Source: Bifidobacterium pullorum subsp. saeculare | Lineage (GTDB): Bacteria; Actinomycetota; Actinomycetes; Actinomycetales; Bifidobacteriaceae | Length of the DNA: 64,000 bases | NCBI RefSeq assembly: GCF_016899725.1 | Contig: NZ_JACLYU010000002.1 | Location: 186,001-250,000, forward strand | Direction: 5' to 3' | Shown: piece by piece, positions 55,979 to 64,000 of the stretch | How the letters are laid out: every line of letters starts with the position of its first letter | Position numbering within the stretch: the stretch's first letter is position 1 | The notes under the pieces: generated by a model | Database searches by the model: none | What the model saw: only the letters and a program-made list of their open reading frames with translations | Told to the model about the DNA's origin: nothing | Translations under genes and position numbers: made by a program

Positions 55979-56388
55979 GCGGCGGTGCCGGGAACGGGAA
56001 ACGCGGCATTCGAAGTGCGCGGCCCGGACGCGCCCTTGCCCGGGACGACCCCGGGTCGGGCACCGTCGCCGGCGCGGCGCTGGTCGCGATGGCCGGCATC
56101 CTGCTGACGGCGATAGCCGTGGCCGGAAGCCTGTTCGTCTGCGGAACCCGAGCCCGCTCGGCGGCGGACCTGGCCGCTGTGGGCGCGGCCGAGGCCCTGT
56201 CACGGGGCGTGGGGAATCCATGCGCCGTCGCGCAGACCTCGGCCACAGCCAACGGCGGCCGGCTGGAACGCTGCGCCATCGAGGGCATGGACGTCGTCGT
56301 CGGCGTCGCCATGCCCACGGACGTGCCGTTCGTGCCCGAGCTGTTGCGCATGGCCAGGGCGGGGCCCGTTGCCTGCGACAGGGATTGA
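55975..56388 (+). CDS. TadE/TadF-like secretion-neighbourhood protein
   Basis: A 137-residue minor-pilin-like protein. A basic leader is followed by DPGSGTVAGAALVAMAGILL, one membrane helix with the Gly-Ser-Gly-Thr start typical of the actinobacterial helicase/secretion-neighbourhood TadE-like family, then RARSAADLAAVGAAEAL and a small domain with two cysteines (Cys82 in NPCAVA, Cys99 in ERCAIE) that could form a disulfide. Its ATG overlaps the tadE stop by 4 nt (ATGA). Confidence 0.82.
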   Translation: MSGGAGNGKRGIRSARPGRALARDDPGSGTVAGAALVAMAGILLTAIAVAGSLFVCGTRARSAADLAAVGAAEALSRGVGNPCAVAQTSATANGGRLERCAIEGMDVVVGVAMPTDVPFVPELLRMARAGPVACDRD

Positions 56389-56421
56389 AGCGGACAGGAC
56401 ATGCGGGCTATCGTGGGGCGC

Positions 56422-57492
56422 ATGAGCGAAACGACTGCGCGTGCGACCATCGCGATGGTCGGCAATCCCACCTCGGACAACGGCAGGGGTGCCAAGGTCC
56501 AGGACCGGGTGTTCGACCTGCTCTCCGACGCGGGCATGAGGCATGGCTTCGACGTCATCGACCTGACCGGCACCAGCTTCGATGATTCGCTGGCCAACGC
56601 CCGTGAGCATCGCGACCGGTACAGCCATCTCGTCGTGGTCGGCGGCGACGGCATGATCGCCCTCGGCGCGAATGCGGTGGGCGGCACCGGCATTCCGCTG
56701 GGCATCGTGGCCATCGGTTCGGGCAACGACTTCGCGCGGGGCCTGCGGTTGCCGGTCAATCGCATCGAGACCGCGGTGGACGGCATCGCCGGAGCCATCG
56801 TGCGCGGCACCCATCTCGACGTGGACATGGGATGCGTGGCGCCGTCGCAAGGGCAGTCCCACTCGGAGCGCCGCTACTACGCGGGCATGCTCTCCTGCGG
56901 TCTGGATGCCAGCATCAACGCCAGGGCCAACCGCTCGCGCCTGCCGAACGGCTCCGTGCGTTACCTGGCCGCTGTGCTCGTCGAGCTCACCCGGCTGAAG
57001 CGGTACGGCTACCATGTCACGGCCACGTTGGCGGACGGCAGCGTCGAGGAACATGACCTCGTCACGCCGCTGCTCACCGTCGCCAACTCGCGGCACATCG
57101 GCGGTGGCATCGAGGTGTCGCCGTACTCGTGCTTCGACGACGGCCTGCTGGACTTGGTGTGGCTGGACCATGTGCCGTCCCTCGGGGAGATCGCCGCGGT
57201 GCTGCCGCACCTCTACGACGGCCGGCTGCTGTCCAGCCGGTTGTTCGGGTGGCGCCGCGTGCGCGGTGTGGAGATCACCAGGGCTTCCGAGGGCGCGGAG
57301 CCGCCGGTCCTCATGGCGGACGGCGAGGTCGTGGGGCGTCTGCCGGTGCGGGTCGAGGTCTGCGACAGGTCGTTGCGTGTGCTGGCGCCGCCGGCGGTGG
57401 CCGAATGGCATGCGCGCCGTGCCTCCGAGCGCGCCGAGGCGGCCATCGCGCGCGACGGCCGTGATCCGATCACCGGCGACTTCAAGGAGTAG
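56422..57492 (+). CDS. Diacylglycerol/lipid kinase family protein
   Basis: A 356-residue soluble kinase of the DAGK_cat/LCB5 family. GNPTSDNGRG near residue 15, VVVGGDGMIALGANAV with the nucleotide motif GGDG at 74-77, and GSGNDFARGL are intact. Members phosphorylate diacylglycerol, sphingoid bases or related lipids; in actinobacteria some act on lipid turnover. Substrate unknown. -10 TATCGT (56409-56414) is 7 nt from the ATG (leaderless). The end overlaps the convergent tetR gene by 11 bp. Confidence 0.87.
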   Translation: MSETTARATIAMVGNPTSDNGRGAKVQDRVFDLLSDAGMRHGFDVIDLTGTSFDDSLANAREHRDRYSHLVVVGGDGMIALGANAVGGTGIPLGIVAIGSGNDFARGLRLPVNRIETAVDGIAGAIVRGTHLDVDMGCVAPSQGQSHSERRYYAGMLSCGLDASINARANRSRLPNGSVRYLAAVLVELTRLKRYGYHVTATLADGSVEEHDLVTPLLTVANSRHIGGGIEVSPYSCFDDGLLDLVWLDHVPSLGEIAAVLPHLYDGRLLSSRLFGWRRVRGVEITRASEGAEPPVLMADGEVVGRLPVRVEVCDRSLRVLAPPAVAEWHARRASERAEAAIARDGRDPITGDFKE

Positions 57493-58090
57493 CCGGGGCC
57501 GCGGCGCCGGGTGCGTCCAGATAATTGTCGAGATGCAGGGTCTGCGTGACCAGCGCGCTGAGCGTGGAGTCCGGGATATCAGGATGTGAGCGGATAAGCG
57601 CGATGAGACCGCTGATGAGCAGCACCAGAGTTTCGTGCACATGGGCGATCGGCATGCCGTGCAGCCGTTCGAAGTCGCGCACGGTGGTGCGTTCGAGCAG
57701 GCTTGCGATGCGGTCCGAAATACGTGCCACGAACTTCAGGTACAGCTCGGCGTTGCCCCCGGCCAGCATGCGGCTGGAGAACGGGCTTTCGTCCGCGATG
57801 AGGCTGCGCGTCAGGCGCACGATGTCAGCCAGCGCCTTGCGGATGTTGCCGGTCTCGCGCACCGAGTCCCAGGCTTGGAGCTTGGCGAGGATGCGGCCGC
57901 TCACCTCCTCGAGCACCGCGTCGGCCACGGCTTCCTTGTCAGGGAAATAATGGTAGAAGAGCGAACGCGTCATGCCGACCCGCTCGGCGATGTCGCTTAC
58001 CGTGACCTTCGCGAAGCCGGTCTCCAGGCTGATCTCATAGGCTGCCCGCACAATCGCGGCGCGCCGTGCGTCGCCCTTGACCGTCGCCAT
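57482..58090 (-). CDS. TetR-family regulator
   Basis: A 202-residue TetR/AcrR repressor. The N-terminal HTH (AAYEISLETGFAKVTVSDIA, ERVGMTRSLFYHYFPDKEAV) is canonical; the C-terminal ligand domain is helical and family-specific. The ATG at 58090 has SD AGGAG with 7-nt spacing. A Met at 58108 sits 8 nt after -10 TACACT and could give a leaderless form six residues longer. It is divergent from dnaX and convergent with the lipid kinase gene. Ligand and targets unknown. Confidence 0.87.
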   Translation of the reverse strand: MATVKGDARRAAIVRAAYEISLETGFAKVTVSDIAERVGMTRSLFYHYFPDKEAVADAVLEEVSGRILAKLQAWDSVRETGNIRKALADIVRLTRSLIADESPFSSRMLAGGNAELYLKFVARISDRIASLLERTTVRDFERLHGMPIAHVHETLVLLISGLIALIRSHPDIPDSTLSALVTQTLHLDNYLDAPGAAAPATP

Positions 58091-58110
58091 CGGAGTGCTC
58101 CTGCCCATGG

Positions 58111-58121
58111 ACACCCAGTGT
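58111..58121. promoter_or_regulatory. Possible TetR operator at the tetR promoter
   Basis: ACAC-CCA-GTGT is a small palindrome that overlaps the -10 box TACACT (58122-58117) of the tetR gene, a position suited to autorepression. The half-sites are short, so this is tentative. Confidence 0.35.
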
Positions 58122-58363
58122 ACGGTCGGGGGCATACCGAGGCAACCGCGGATGGCTTGGCTAGGCGTCCATGGCGGCGGCTGCCAGCGCGCCGACGCCA
58201 CGGCGTCGGTAAAAAAGTACCGCTTGCGGTATCGACGGTTAGAATCGACGGAAGACGACGGAGACCGGGATGAGCGGGAGCCCCGCGGCGGCGGCCGCGG
58301 GGCGGAGGCATGACATGGTGACCGTATGGTGACCGTTCTACGGTGGAAAGTGAGTTGAGGACA
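58122..58363 (+). promoter_or_regulatory. dnaX upstream region
   Basis: Contains an 8-bp hairpin CCGACGCC/GGCGTCGG (58193-58210) followed by TAAAAAAG, a -10-like TAGAAT (58240-58245), and a tandem pair of the 11-mer ATGGTGACCGT (58315-58325, 58326-58336) about 30 bp before dnaX. No SRP RNA, often found next to dnaX, was recognised here. Confidence 0.35.
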
Positions 58364-61282
58364 ATGGCTTTGGCGTTGTACCGGCGGTATCGGCCGGATA
58401 CCTTCGAGGGTGTGATCGGGCAGGACCAGGTCACCATCCCTCTGATGCGCGCCCTGGACGCGGGCAAGCTCACCCATGCCTATCTGTTCTCCGGTCCGCG
58501 CGGCTGCGGCAAAACCAGCTCCGCGCGCATCCTCGCCCGCTGCGTCAACTGTGCGAAGGGACCGACCTCGCATCCCTGCGGCGAGTGCGCCAGCTGCCGC
58601 GACCTGGCCACCGGCGGCCCCGGCTCCATCGACGTGGTGGAGATCGACGCCGCCAGCCACAACGGCGTCGACGACGCCCGCGAACTGCGCGAACGCGCCG
58701 GCTTCGCCCCGGCCCGTGACCGCTACAAGATCTTCATCCTCGACGAGGCCCATATGGTCACGCCGCAGGGCTTCAACGCCCTGCTCAAAATCGTCGAGGA
58801 GCCGCCCGAGCATGTGATGTTCATCTTCGCGACCACCGAACCGGACAAGGTGATCGGCACCATCCGCTCGCGCACCCACCACTATCCGTTCCGCCTGGTG
58901 CCGCCCGAGGTGATGGGCCCGTACCTGGAGGACATCTGCGCCAAGGAAGGCATCAAGACCGAACCCGGCGTGCTCAGGCTGGCGATGCGCGCCGGCGGCG
59001 GCTCGATGCGAGACACGCTGTCCGTGCTCGACCAGCTCATGGTCGGCGCCGTGGACGGTGTGATCACCCACGATTCCTCCGTGGCTCTGCTCGGATTCAC
59101 GCCCGAGGCGCTCATCGGCGAGGCCATCGACGCGGTGGTCGATGCCAATGGCGAGGACCTGTACGGCGTCATCCAGAAGGTCGTGGTCGGCGGCTTTGAC
59201 CCGAAGCGCTTCGTGGAGGACCTGCTCGCCCGCGTGCGCGACCTGCTGGTGCTCACGTTGGCGGGGGAGCGTGCCGAGGCAGTGATGTCCGACGCCGCCG
59301 AAGCGGAGAACATGGACGACCTGCGCCGTCAGGCGGGCGCGCTGGGTCTGGGTGCGCTGACCGCGATGGCCGATACCATCAACGCCACGTTGGGCTCCAT
59401 GTCCGGCGCCACGTCGCCGCGCATGCGGCTCGAGCTGCTCGCCGCCCGTCTGCTCGCCGGCCGTGAGTCCGGATGGGCGGACCGCCCGGCGACGCCGGCC
59501 GGCTCCACCGCCACGATGCCGGGTGCTTCGGCCGCAGGCGGCGGTGCGGTGACCGGTCAAGCCGGCGCTCCGGCCGTTGGCGGCGCCGCGGCAGGCACCG
59601 CCGGGAGCTCCGGCTTCGCCGGGGCCTCGCGTAACCGCCAGGGATCCGGTTTCGCCGGGGCTTCGCGCAACCAACGGCCCGAAGCCAGTCAGTCCGCCGC
59701 AGGTCAACCCGTTACCAGCCAGCCCAAGACGGCTCAGCCCATCGCCGGCCAATCCGAGGCGGCCCGACCCGAGGCGGCCCAGGCCAAGGAAGTCCGTCCG
59801 ACGACCGTGAGCGAGCCTTCTCATCCGACGACCGTGGCCGACGGGACCATCAGCTTCGATGGCACGGCGCAGGCCCCGGAGCGGCCGAAGAGCCCCGACG
59901 AGATCTGGGACGCGCTGGTGGCCGGCCTGCCCGAAGATGTGCGCGGATACGTGAACCGCACGAAGGTGCCGCGCATCCACCTCGATCCGGAAGGCAAGGC
60001 CAGACGCCGGCTGTGGATCAAGTTCGACACCCCCCTGAGCAAATATGCCTTCGCGCTCGCCGCGGCCGGCGAGGAGCGGGACGGCACCACCTCCGTGGTC
60101 AAGATGCTGCGCGCCGAGGTGCGCAAGGCCTTCGGCGACCAGGTGGCCCTCGCCCCGACGGAGAAGATGGCGGACGGCAGGCAGGCCCCGGCCTGGAGCA
60201 AACTGCCGCCCGAGGAACAGCAACGCATCAAGGCGCAGCTGCTCAAGAAGAACCTTGGCGCGGCGCTGGCCGCGACGAAGCACCTTGGCGAGGCGCATGA
60301 CGCCGCGCCGCAGCACGCCGCCGATGCCGGAGCCGCTGCGTCCGGCGCAACCGGGACCGGCGCGGATGACGACGAACCCCACCACCGAGCCCCGTCGCCG
60401 GCGGCCGATGCCCGCGCGGATGACGACGTCGACCCATGGGCCGCGCCGGCGGCTGCGGTCACGTCCGTATCGGACGGCTTCGCCATGGCCACGGAATCCG
60501 GTGTCGCACCTGAGACCGGGCCGCATGGCGCCGCCGAACCGACGGACACCCAGGACCATCCCCATAAGCATGTCGCGGTGCCTGACCTGAGCGACCCCAC
60601 CGACCCGTGGGCCGCGCCCGCCCCGTCCGCCGCCGCGCCCGCTTCCGCCACCGATGTGTCCGCCACGGCCGCATCCGCCGTGGCGCCGGCCGCTCCCGCC
60701 GTGGCGCCCGCCCCCGCCCAGGCGCCCGTGCCTGGCGGTGCCGGGAACACCTCCGACGACGACCCGTGGTCCACTCTCGGAACCACGCATGTGCCGTTCG
60801 ACGCGCAGATGGCCGGTGGCGCCATGCCGGACCAGGAACACCACCCTTCCACAGCCGCAGTTCCCACCGAACCCGGGTACGACGACCCCTGGAAGGATGT
60901 GCCGCCGCCCGATGCGCCCGCGGCAGGCGTGCCTTCCGGCTTGTCCCAGCCGCAGGGCGGATGGAGCCTGCCCGGGCCGATCCGTCCGATGGGCGAGGAA
61001 GGCGGCTGGGAGCCGAGCGGCCAGACCGCGCCGCATGCGGGCGCGGACCGCGGTCCCGGCTCTGCCATGGCGCGGGCAACCGCCTCCGCCGCGTCCCAGC
61101 CCGCACCAGATACGGACGCGTCCGCCGACGAATATTCGCTGAACGACCAGTCGCTCGACGAGGCCGGCGCGGTGGCGATCGACGACATCCGCCGCATGTT
61201 CGACGTCAAACAGGTCGAGGAATTCGCCGCCGACGACCCACGCAACCCGGCCAACCAGAACGCCCGGAACACGGAGGAGTGA
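58364..61282 (+). CDS. dnaX: DNA polymerase III subunit gamma/tau
   Basis: DnaX is the clamp-loader ATPase that also ties the polymerase together. The 972-residue protein starts with ALALYRRYRPDTFEGVIGQ; Walker A GPRGCGKT is at 44-51, the zinc cysteines at 60, 63, 72, 75 and 78, Walker B FILDEAHM, and an SRC-like TIRSRTHHY. After ~370 residues comes a very long Ala/Pro-rich tail with a near-duplicated GSGFAGASRN element (about residues 424 and 434), a folded tau-like segment (PDEIWDALVAGLPEDVRGYV) and a further acidic tail. The Met at 58364 has GAGG upstream. recR follows after 3 nt. Confidence 0.95.
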   Translation: MALALYRRYRPDTFEGVIGQDQVTIPLMRALDAGKLTHAYLFSGPRGCGKTSSARILARCVNCAKGPTSHPCGECASCRDLATGGPGSIDVVEIDAASHNGVDDARELRERAGFAPARDRYKIFILDEAHMVTPQGFNALLKIVEEPPEHVMFIFATTEPDKVIGTIRSRTHHYPFRLVPPEVMGPYLEDICAKEGIKTEPGVLRLAMRAGGGSMRDTLSVLDQLMVGAVDGVITHDSSVALLGFTPEALIGEAIDAVVDANGEDLYGVIQKVVVGGFDPKRFVEDLLARVRDLLVLTLAGERAEAVMSDAAEAENMDDLRRQAGALGLGALTAMADTINATLGSMSGATSPRMRLELLAARLLAGRESGWADRPATPAGSTATMPGASAAGGGAVTGQAGAPAVGGAAAGTAGSSGFAGASRNRQGSGFAGASRNQRPEASQSAAGQPVTSQPKTAQPIAGQSEAARPEAAQAKEVRPTTVSEPSHPTTVADGTISFDGTAQAPERPKSPDEIWDALVAGLPEDVRGYVNRTKVPRIHLDPEGKARRRLWIKFDTPLSKYAFALAAAGEERDGTTSVVKMLRAEVRKAFGDQVALAPTEKMADGRQAPAWSKLPPEEQQRIKAQLLKKNLGAALAATKHLGEAHDAAPQHAADAGAAASGATGTGADDDEPHHRAPSPAADARADDDVDPWAAPAAAVTSVSDGFAMATESGVAPETGPHGAAEPTDTQDHPHKHVAVPDLSDPTDPWAAPAPSAAAPASATDVSATAASAVAPAAPAVAPAPAQAPVPGGAGNTSDDDPWSTLGTTHVPFDAQMAGGAMPDQEHHPSTAAVPTEPGYDDPWKDVPPPDAPAAGVPSGLSQPQGGWSLPGPIRPMGEEGGWEPSGQTAPHAGADRGPGSAMARATASAASQPAPDTDASADEYSLNDQSLDEAGAVAIDDIRRMFDVKQVEEFAADDPRNPANQNARNTEE

Positions 61283-61285
61283 GAC

Positions 61286-61888
61286 ATGGCATTGGCATAT
61301 GACGGAGCCATCCAGCGGCTCATCGACGCATTCAACCGACTGCCCGGCATCGGGCCGAAGGGCGCCCAGCGCATCGCCTTCCACCTGCTGTCCGCGCCGG
61401 ACGAGGAGGCCAACGAGCTCGTCGAAGCCATCGAAGAGGTCAAGGCCAAGGTGCGCTTCTGCGACATCTGCGGCAATGTGTGCGAGTCCAGCCCTTGCCC
61501 GGTATGCGCCGACCCACGCCGCGACCACACCATCATCTGCGTGGTCGAGGAGCCCAAGGACGTGATGAGCGTGGAACGCACGCGCGAATACCGTGGCCTG
61601 TACCACGTGCTCGGCGGCGCCATCAACCCGATGGCCAACGTGGGCCCCGAGGACCTCAGCATCGCCAAGCTGCTCGACCGGCTCAAAACCAACGAAGTGC
61701 AGGAGGTCATTCTCGCGCTCGACCCGAACATCGAAGGCGAGGCGACCACCACATACCTGAGCCGTCTGCTCACGCCGGTGGGCATCAAGGTCACGCGCCT
61801 TGCCAGCGGCCTGCCCGTCGGCAGCGACCTTGAATACGCGGACGAGATCACGCTCGGCCGCGCGCTCGCCGGCCGCCGTGAGGCCTGA
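61286..61888 (+). CDS. recR: Recombination mediator RecR
   Basis: A 200-residue RecR that forms the DNA clamp of the RecFOR pathway with RecO (15488-16255). HhH motif [18 protein letters not shown], zinc finger with CDICGNVC and CPVC, and a Toprim domain ([15 protein letters not shown]). It starts 3 nt after the dnaX stop, the usual dnaX-recR pairing. Confidence 0.96.
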   Translation: MALAYDGAIQRLIDAFNRLPGIGPKGAQRIAFHLLSAPDEEANELVEAIEEVKAKVRFCDICGNVCESSPCPVCADPRRDHTIICVVEEPKDVMSVERTREYRGLYHVLGGAINPMANVGPEDLSIAKLLDRLKTNEVQEVILALDPNIEGEATTTYLSRLLTPVGIKVTRLASGLPVGSDLEYADEITLGRALAGRREA

Positions 61889-61978
61889 ACGGCCTGGGAG
61901 GTCCAGGAGGCCAGGGCCGCCGGCATATCGGCGGTTCGCATGGTGGGCGGCGCGGGACGCCGCCAGCCATGCGATTCC

Positions 61979-61984
61979 TATAAT
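61979..61984 (+). promoter_or_regulatory. -10 box of the aspartokinase operon (TATAAT)
   Basis: A perfect TATAAT about 60 nt before the GTG start; a second candidate TAGAAT is at 61998-62003. No good -35 hexamer is seen. Confidence 0.45.
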
Positions 61985-62042
61985 CATCCCGATTGCGTAG
62001 AATCGTCACGCATCGCACCCTTTCCGAGAGAAGAGGACAGCA

Positions 62043-62807
62043 GTGGCTCTCATCGTGCAGAAGTACGGCGGCTCGTCCGTCGCCGACGCGGAGTCCATCA
62101 AGCGCGTGGCCCGCCGCGTCGTCGAGACGAAGAAGAAGGGGAACAAGGTGGCCGTCGTCGTCTCCGCGATGGGCGACACCACCGACGACCTCATCGACCA
62201 GGCGCTGAGCATCGACTCCAACCCGCCTGAGCGTGAGATGGATATGCTCATGACCGCGGGCGAACGCATCTCGATGAGTCTGCTCGCCATGGCCATCCAT
62301 GCGGAAGGCGACCGCGCCCATTCCTTCACCGGCCAGCAGGCCGGCTTCTTCACCGACGCTCGCTACGGTGCCGCGCACATCAAATCCGTCAAGCCCGACC
62401 GCGTCAAGAACGCGCTCTCGCTGGGCGACGTGGCCATCGTCGCCGGATTCCAGGGCATCAACGCGAAGGGCGACGCCACCACGCTCGGCCGCGGCGGCTC
62501 CGACACTTCCGCCGTCGCGCTGGCCGTCGCGCTCGGCGCGGACATCTGCGAAATCTACACCGACGTGGACGGCGTGTTCACCGCCGACCCGCGCATCGTG
62601 CCCACCGCCCGCCGCATCCCCGTCATCGGCTATGACGCCATCCTCGAGATGGCCTCCTGTGGCTCCAAGGTGCTGGCCCTGCGCTGCGTCGAGTACGCGC
62701 AGCGCTTCAAGATGCCGCTGCACGTGCGCTCCTCCTTCTCGCACCGCCCCGGCACGCTGGTCGTGCCCGACGGCGTGGACCCGCGGACCCTGCCGAACAT
62801 CGGCTGA
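62043..62807 (+). CDS. lysC: Aspartate kinase, catalytic subunit
   Basis: A 254-residue aspartokinase catalytic domain that phosphorylates aspartate for the lysine, threonine and methionine branch. [11 protein letters not shown] at residues 5-15, [26 protein letters not shown] and [14 protein letters not shown] are intact. The chain ends where the ACT domains would begin; these are encoded by the next gene. GTG start with SD AAGAGGAC. With dapF and asd in the window it belongs to lysine/DAP synthesis. Confidence 0.94.
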   Translation: MALIVQKYGGSSVADAESIKRVARRVVETKKKGNKVAVVVSAMGDTTDDLIDQALSIDSNPPEREMDMLMTAGERISMSLLAMAIHAEGDRAHSFTGQQAGFFTDARYGAAHIKSVKPDRVKNALSLGDVAIVAGFQGINAKGDATTLGRGGSDTSAVALAVALGADICEIYTDVDGVFTADPRIVPTARRIPVIGYDAILEMASCGSKVLALRCVEYAQRFKMPLHVRSSFSHRPGTLVVPDGVDPRTLPNIG

Positions 62808-62873
62808 CGCCAGGCCGCCAGCCGCCATCCCACCAGCCATCAGACACCCATCACAGACGAAAGCACAGGCATC

Positions 62874-63437
62874 ATGAGCGACAATCAGGAATCCATGGGC
62901 GATCTCTTCCCCGACCTCGGCCCCGAGGCGCCGGTCATCTCCGGCGTGGCGCATGACCGCACCGAGGCCTTCGCCACCCTGCGTGGCGTGCCGAACGAGC
63001 CCGGCATGGCCGCCAAGGTGTTCACCGAGCTGGCCGGCGCCGGCATCAACGTGGACATGATCGTGCAGGCCGGCGCCTCCACCGGCACCGCCGACATCTC
63101 CTTCACCGTGCCCGAGTCGAGCGTGCGCGAGGTGCAGGATGTGCTCATCGCCAAGCACGAGGAGCTCGGCTACCGTGAGTTCGACGTCGACGTGAACGTG
63201 GGCAAGGTCGCCGTCGTGGGCGTGGGCATGAAGACTCACTCCGGCCTGGCAGCCAAGTTCTTCAACGCGCTGAGCGAGAACGGCATCAACGTGCTCATGA
63301 TCTCCACCTCGGAGATCCGCATCGCCGCGCTGGTGCCGCTGGAGCAGCTGGACAGCGCCGTGCGCGCCCTTCACACCGCCTACGGCCTGGACGCCGACCA
63401 GATCGAGGCGGTCGTGTACGGCGGCACCGGCCGTTGA
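62874..63437 (+). CDS. Aspartate kinase, ACT-domain regulatory subunit
   Basis: A 187-residue protein carrying the two ACT domains of an aspartokinase: FATLRGVPNEPGMAAKVFTE and VAVVGVGMKTHSGLAAKFFN, plus the effector loops NVDMIVQAG and INVLMISTSEI. In corynebacteria the equivalent beta subunit comes from an internal start within one gene; here it is a separate gene 66 nt downstream with an extra ~30-residue N-terminus. It should pair with the catalytic subunit in feedback control by lysine and/or threonine. Confidence 0.9.
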   Translation: MSDNQESMGDLFPDLGPEAPVISGVAHDRTEAFATLRGVPNEPGMAAKVFTELAGAGINVDMIVQAGASTGTADISFTVPESSVREVQDVLIAKHEELGYREFDVDVNVGKVAVVGVGMKTHSGLAAKFFNALSENGINVLMISTSEIRIAALVPLEQLDSAVRALHTAYGLDADQIEAVVYGGTGR

Positions 63438-63482
63438 GCCGGCCCCGCCGAACGGGCAGGACCACATACCAGACCAAAAGCG

Positions 63483-63524
63483 AAAGGCCGTGCGCCGGGC
63501 TCCGACCCGGCGCACGGCCTTTTT
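63483..63524. terminator. Bidirectional terminator between aspartokinase and asd
   Basis: Perfect 17-nt arms (63483-63499 and 63506-63522) with a 6-nt loop, followed by TT and CTTC; the 5' arm starts with AAA, giving a U-tract on the other strand as well. It lies between convergent stops. Confidence 0.92.
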
Positions 63525-63536
63525 CTTCAGACCGGC

Positions 63537-64000
63537 TCACTTCGCCTGGATGTACTTCAGCGCCGTGAGCATCTCGGCGCATTCGAGCGCGCCGCCGGCG
63601 GCGCCGCGCAGCGTGTTGTGCGCCAGCCCCACGAACTTGTAGTCGAAGATCGTGTCCTTGCGCAGGCGGCCAATGGACACGCCCATGCCGTCTTCGTAGT
63701 CCACGTCCAGGCGGACCTGCGGACGGTCGTCCTCCGCCAGATACTGGATGAAATGCTCCGGCGCATGCGGCAGGCCGAGCTTCGCCGCCTGCGAGGTGTA
63801 GTTGACCAGGCGGTCGATCAGCGTCTCCTTGTCCACCGGGCGGCCGAAGTTGAGGAACACGGTGGCGGTGTGGCCGTTGAGCACGGGCACGCGGATGCAC
63901 TGCGAGGTGATCTTGAGAGCGCCGTCGAACGGCACGATCTCGCCCTTCGTCTCGTCCACATGGCCGAACACCTTGAGCGGCTCGCGTTCGCTCTTCTCCT
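63537..64000 (-). CDS. asd: Aspartate-semialdehyde dehydrogenase, C-terminal part
   Basis: The window ends inside this gene; about 154 C-terminal residues are visible. SQCIRVPVLNGHTATVFLNF contains the substrate-binding His/Arg region, and GRLRKDTIFDYKFVGLAHNT with RGAAGGALECAEML is the C-terminal pattern of the archaeal/fungal-type Asd. The enzyme reduces aspartyl phosphate to the semialdehyde, directly after aspartokinase. It is convergent with the aspartokinase genes, separated by a shared terminator. Confidence 0.92.
   Translation of the reverse strand, partial: EKSEREPLKVFGHVDETKGEIVPFDGALKITSQCIRVPVLNGHTATVFLNFGRPVDKETLIDRLVNYTSQAAKLGLPHAPEHFIQYLAEDDRPQVRLDVDYEDGMGVSIGRLRKDTIFDYKFVGLAHNTLRGAAGGALECAEMLTALKYIQAK

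Noticed and set aside
58122..58363. SRP RNA gene beside dnaX
   Set aside because: The conserved GGAAG-type apical motif of SRP RNA was not found in this segment.
57482..61987. 1500-residue protein on the - strand opposite dnaX and recR
   Set aside because: A mirror frame produced by GC-rich codons; only its last ~200 residues (TetR) are real, and the rest is low-complexity antisense of dnaX/recR.

Overview
The window is high-GC DNA from an actinobacterium, almost certainly a Bifidobacterium. The evidence is genus-level: a fused ThiE-ThiC protein, a csc-type sucrose/fructo-oligosaccharide operon, an aspartokinase split into two genes, a C69 dipeptidase, a tad pilus locus with a DUF4244 pilin, and many genes with a -10 box 6-9 nt before the start codon, meaning leaderless mRNAs. 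The species cannot be named from this sequence.

Layout. 1-6.9 kb: the end of a fused ECF ATPase/permease, a small XRE regulator, then a TPP riboswitch driving thiM, thiE-thiC, thiD and a thiamine-binding protein. Together these make HMP-P de novo, salvage the thiazole and join the halves. 6.9-10.3 kb: an NMT1-like ABC permease and lipoprotein on divergent strands, with a nucleoside hydrolase. 10.3-14.6 kb: a LacI regulator, sucrose/oligosaccharide permease and GH32 beta-fructosidase with clear LacI operators. 14.7-22 kb, leftward: divIVA-like, dxr and ispG, then a membrane alpha/beta hydrolase, recO and uppS (isoprenoid and cell-envelope genes), then tRNA-Val. 22-34.5 kb: housekeeping and poorly known actinobacterial genes (DUF3052, S16 protease, zincin, UvrD-like helicase, degenerate APH kinase, DUF3107, dapF, murI, patatin, yhbY, pepD, nucleoside hydrolase). 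34.6-38.8 kb: an LtaS-like enzyme, a metal-binding lipoprotein behind a Zur-like box, an unusual 62-bp-period array of nested palindromes, and zur. 38.8-41.6 kb: purE, purK and a quinone-oxidoreductase-like enzyme.

41.7-46.8 kb is a decayed accessory zone: an amino-acid-type ABC lipoprotein whose permease is cut off by an IS3-type element, the tail of an AraC regulator, a beta-glucuronidase pseudogene with internal deletion, and the 3' end of a DUF4143 ATPase. 46.9-51 kb: a protein of unknown function, a MutT1-like NUDIX/phosphatase and polyphosphate kinase. 51.2-56.4 kb: the tad pilus locus in two divergent halves (tadZ-A-B-C leftward, pilin-tadE-tadF rightward). Each half is preceded by one arm of a 67-bp inverted repeat carrying DnaA-box-like words. 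56.4-64 kb: a lipid/diacylglycerol kinase, a TetR regulator, dnaX, recR, the split aspartokinase, and asd cut by the window end.

The least explained signals are the nested-palindrome array between zur and the metal lipoprotein (38029-38220), the paired inverted repeats in the tad divergent region with a candidate small RNA between them, and the structured leader in front of the NMT1-like lipoprotein. No CRISPR array, prophage or rRNA operon is visible.
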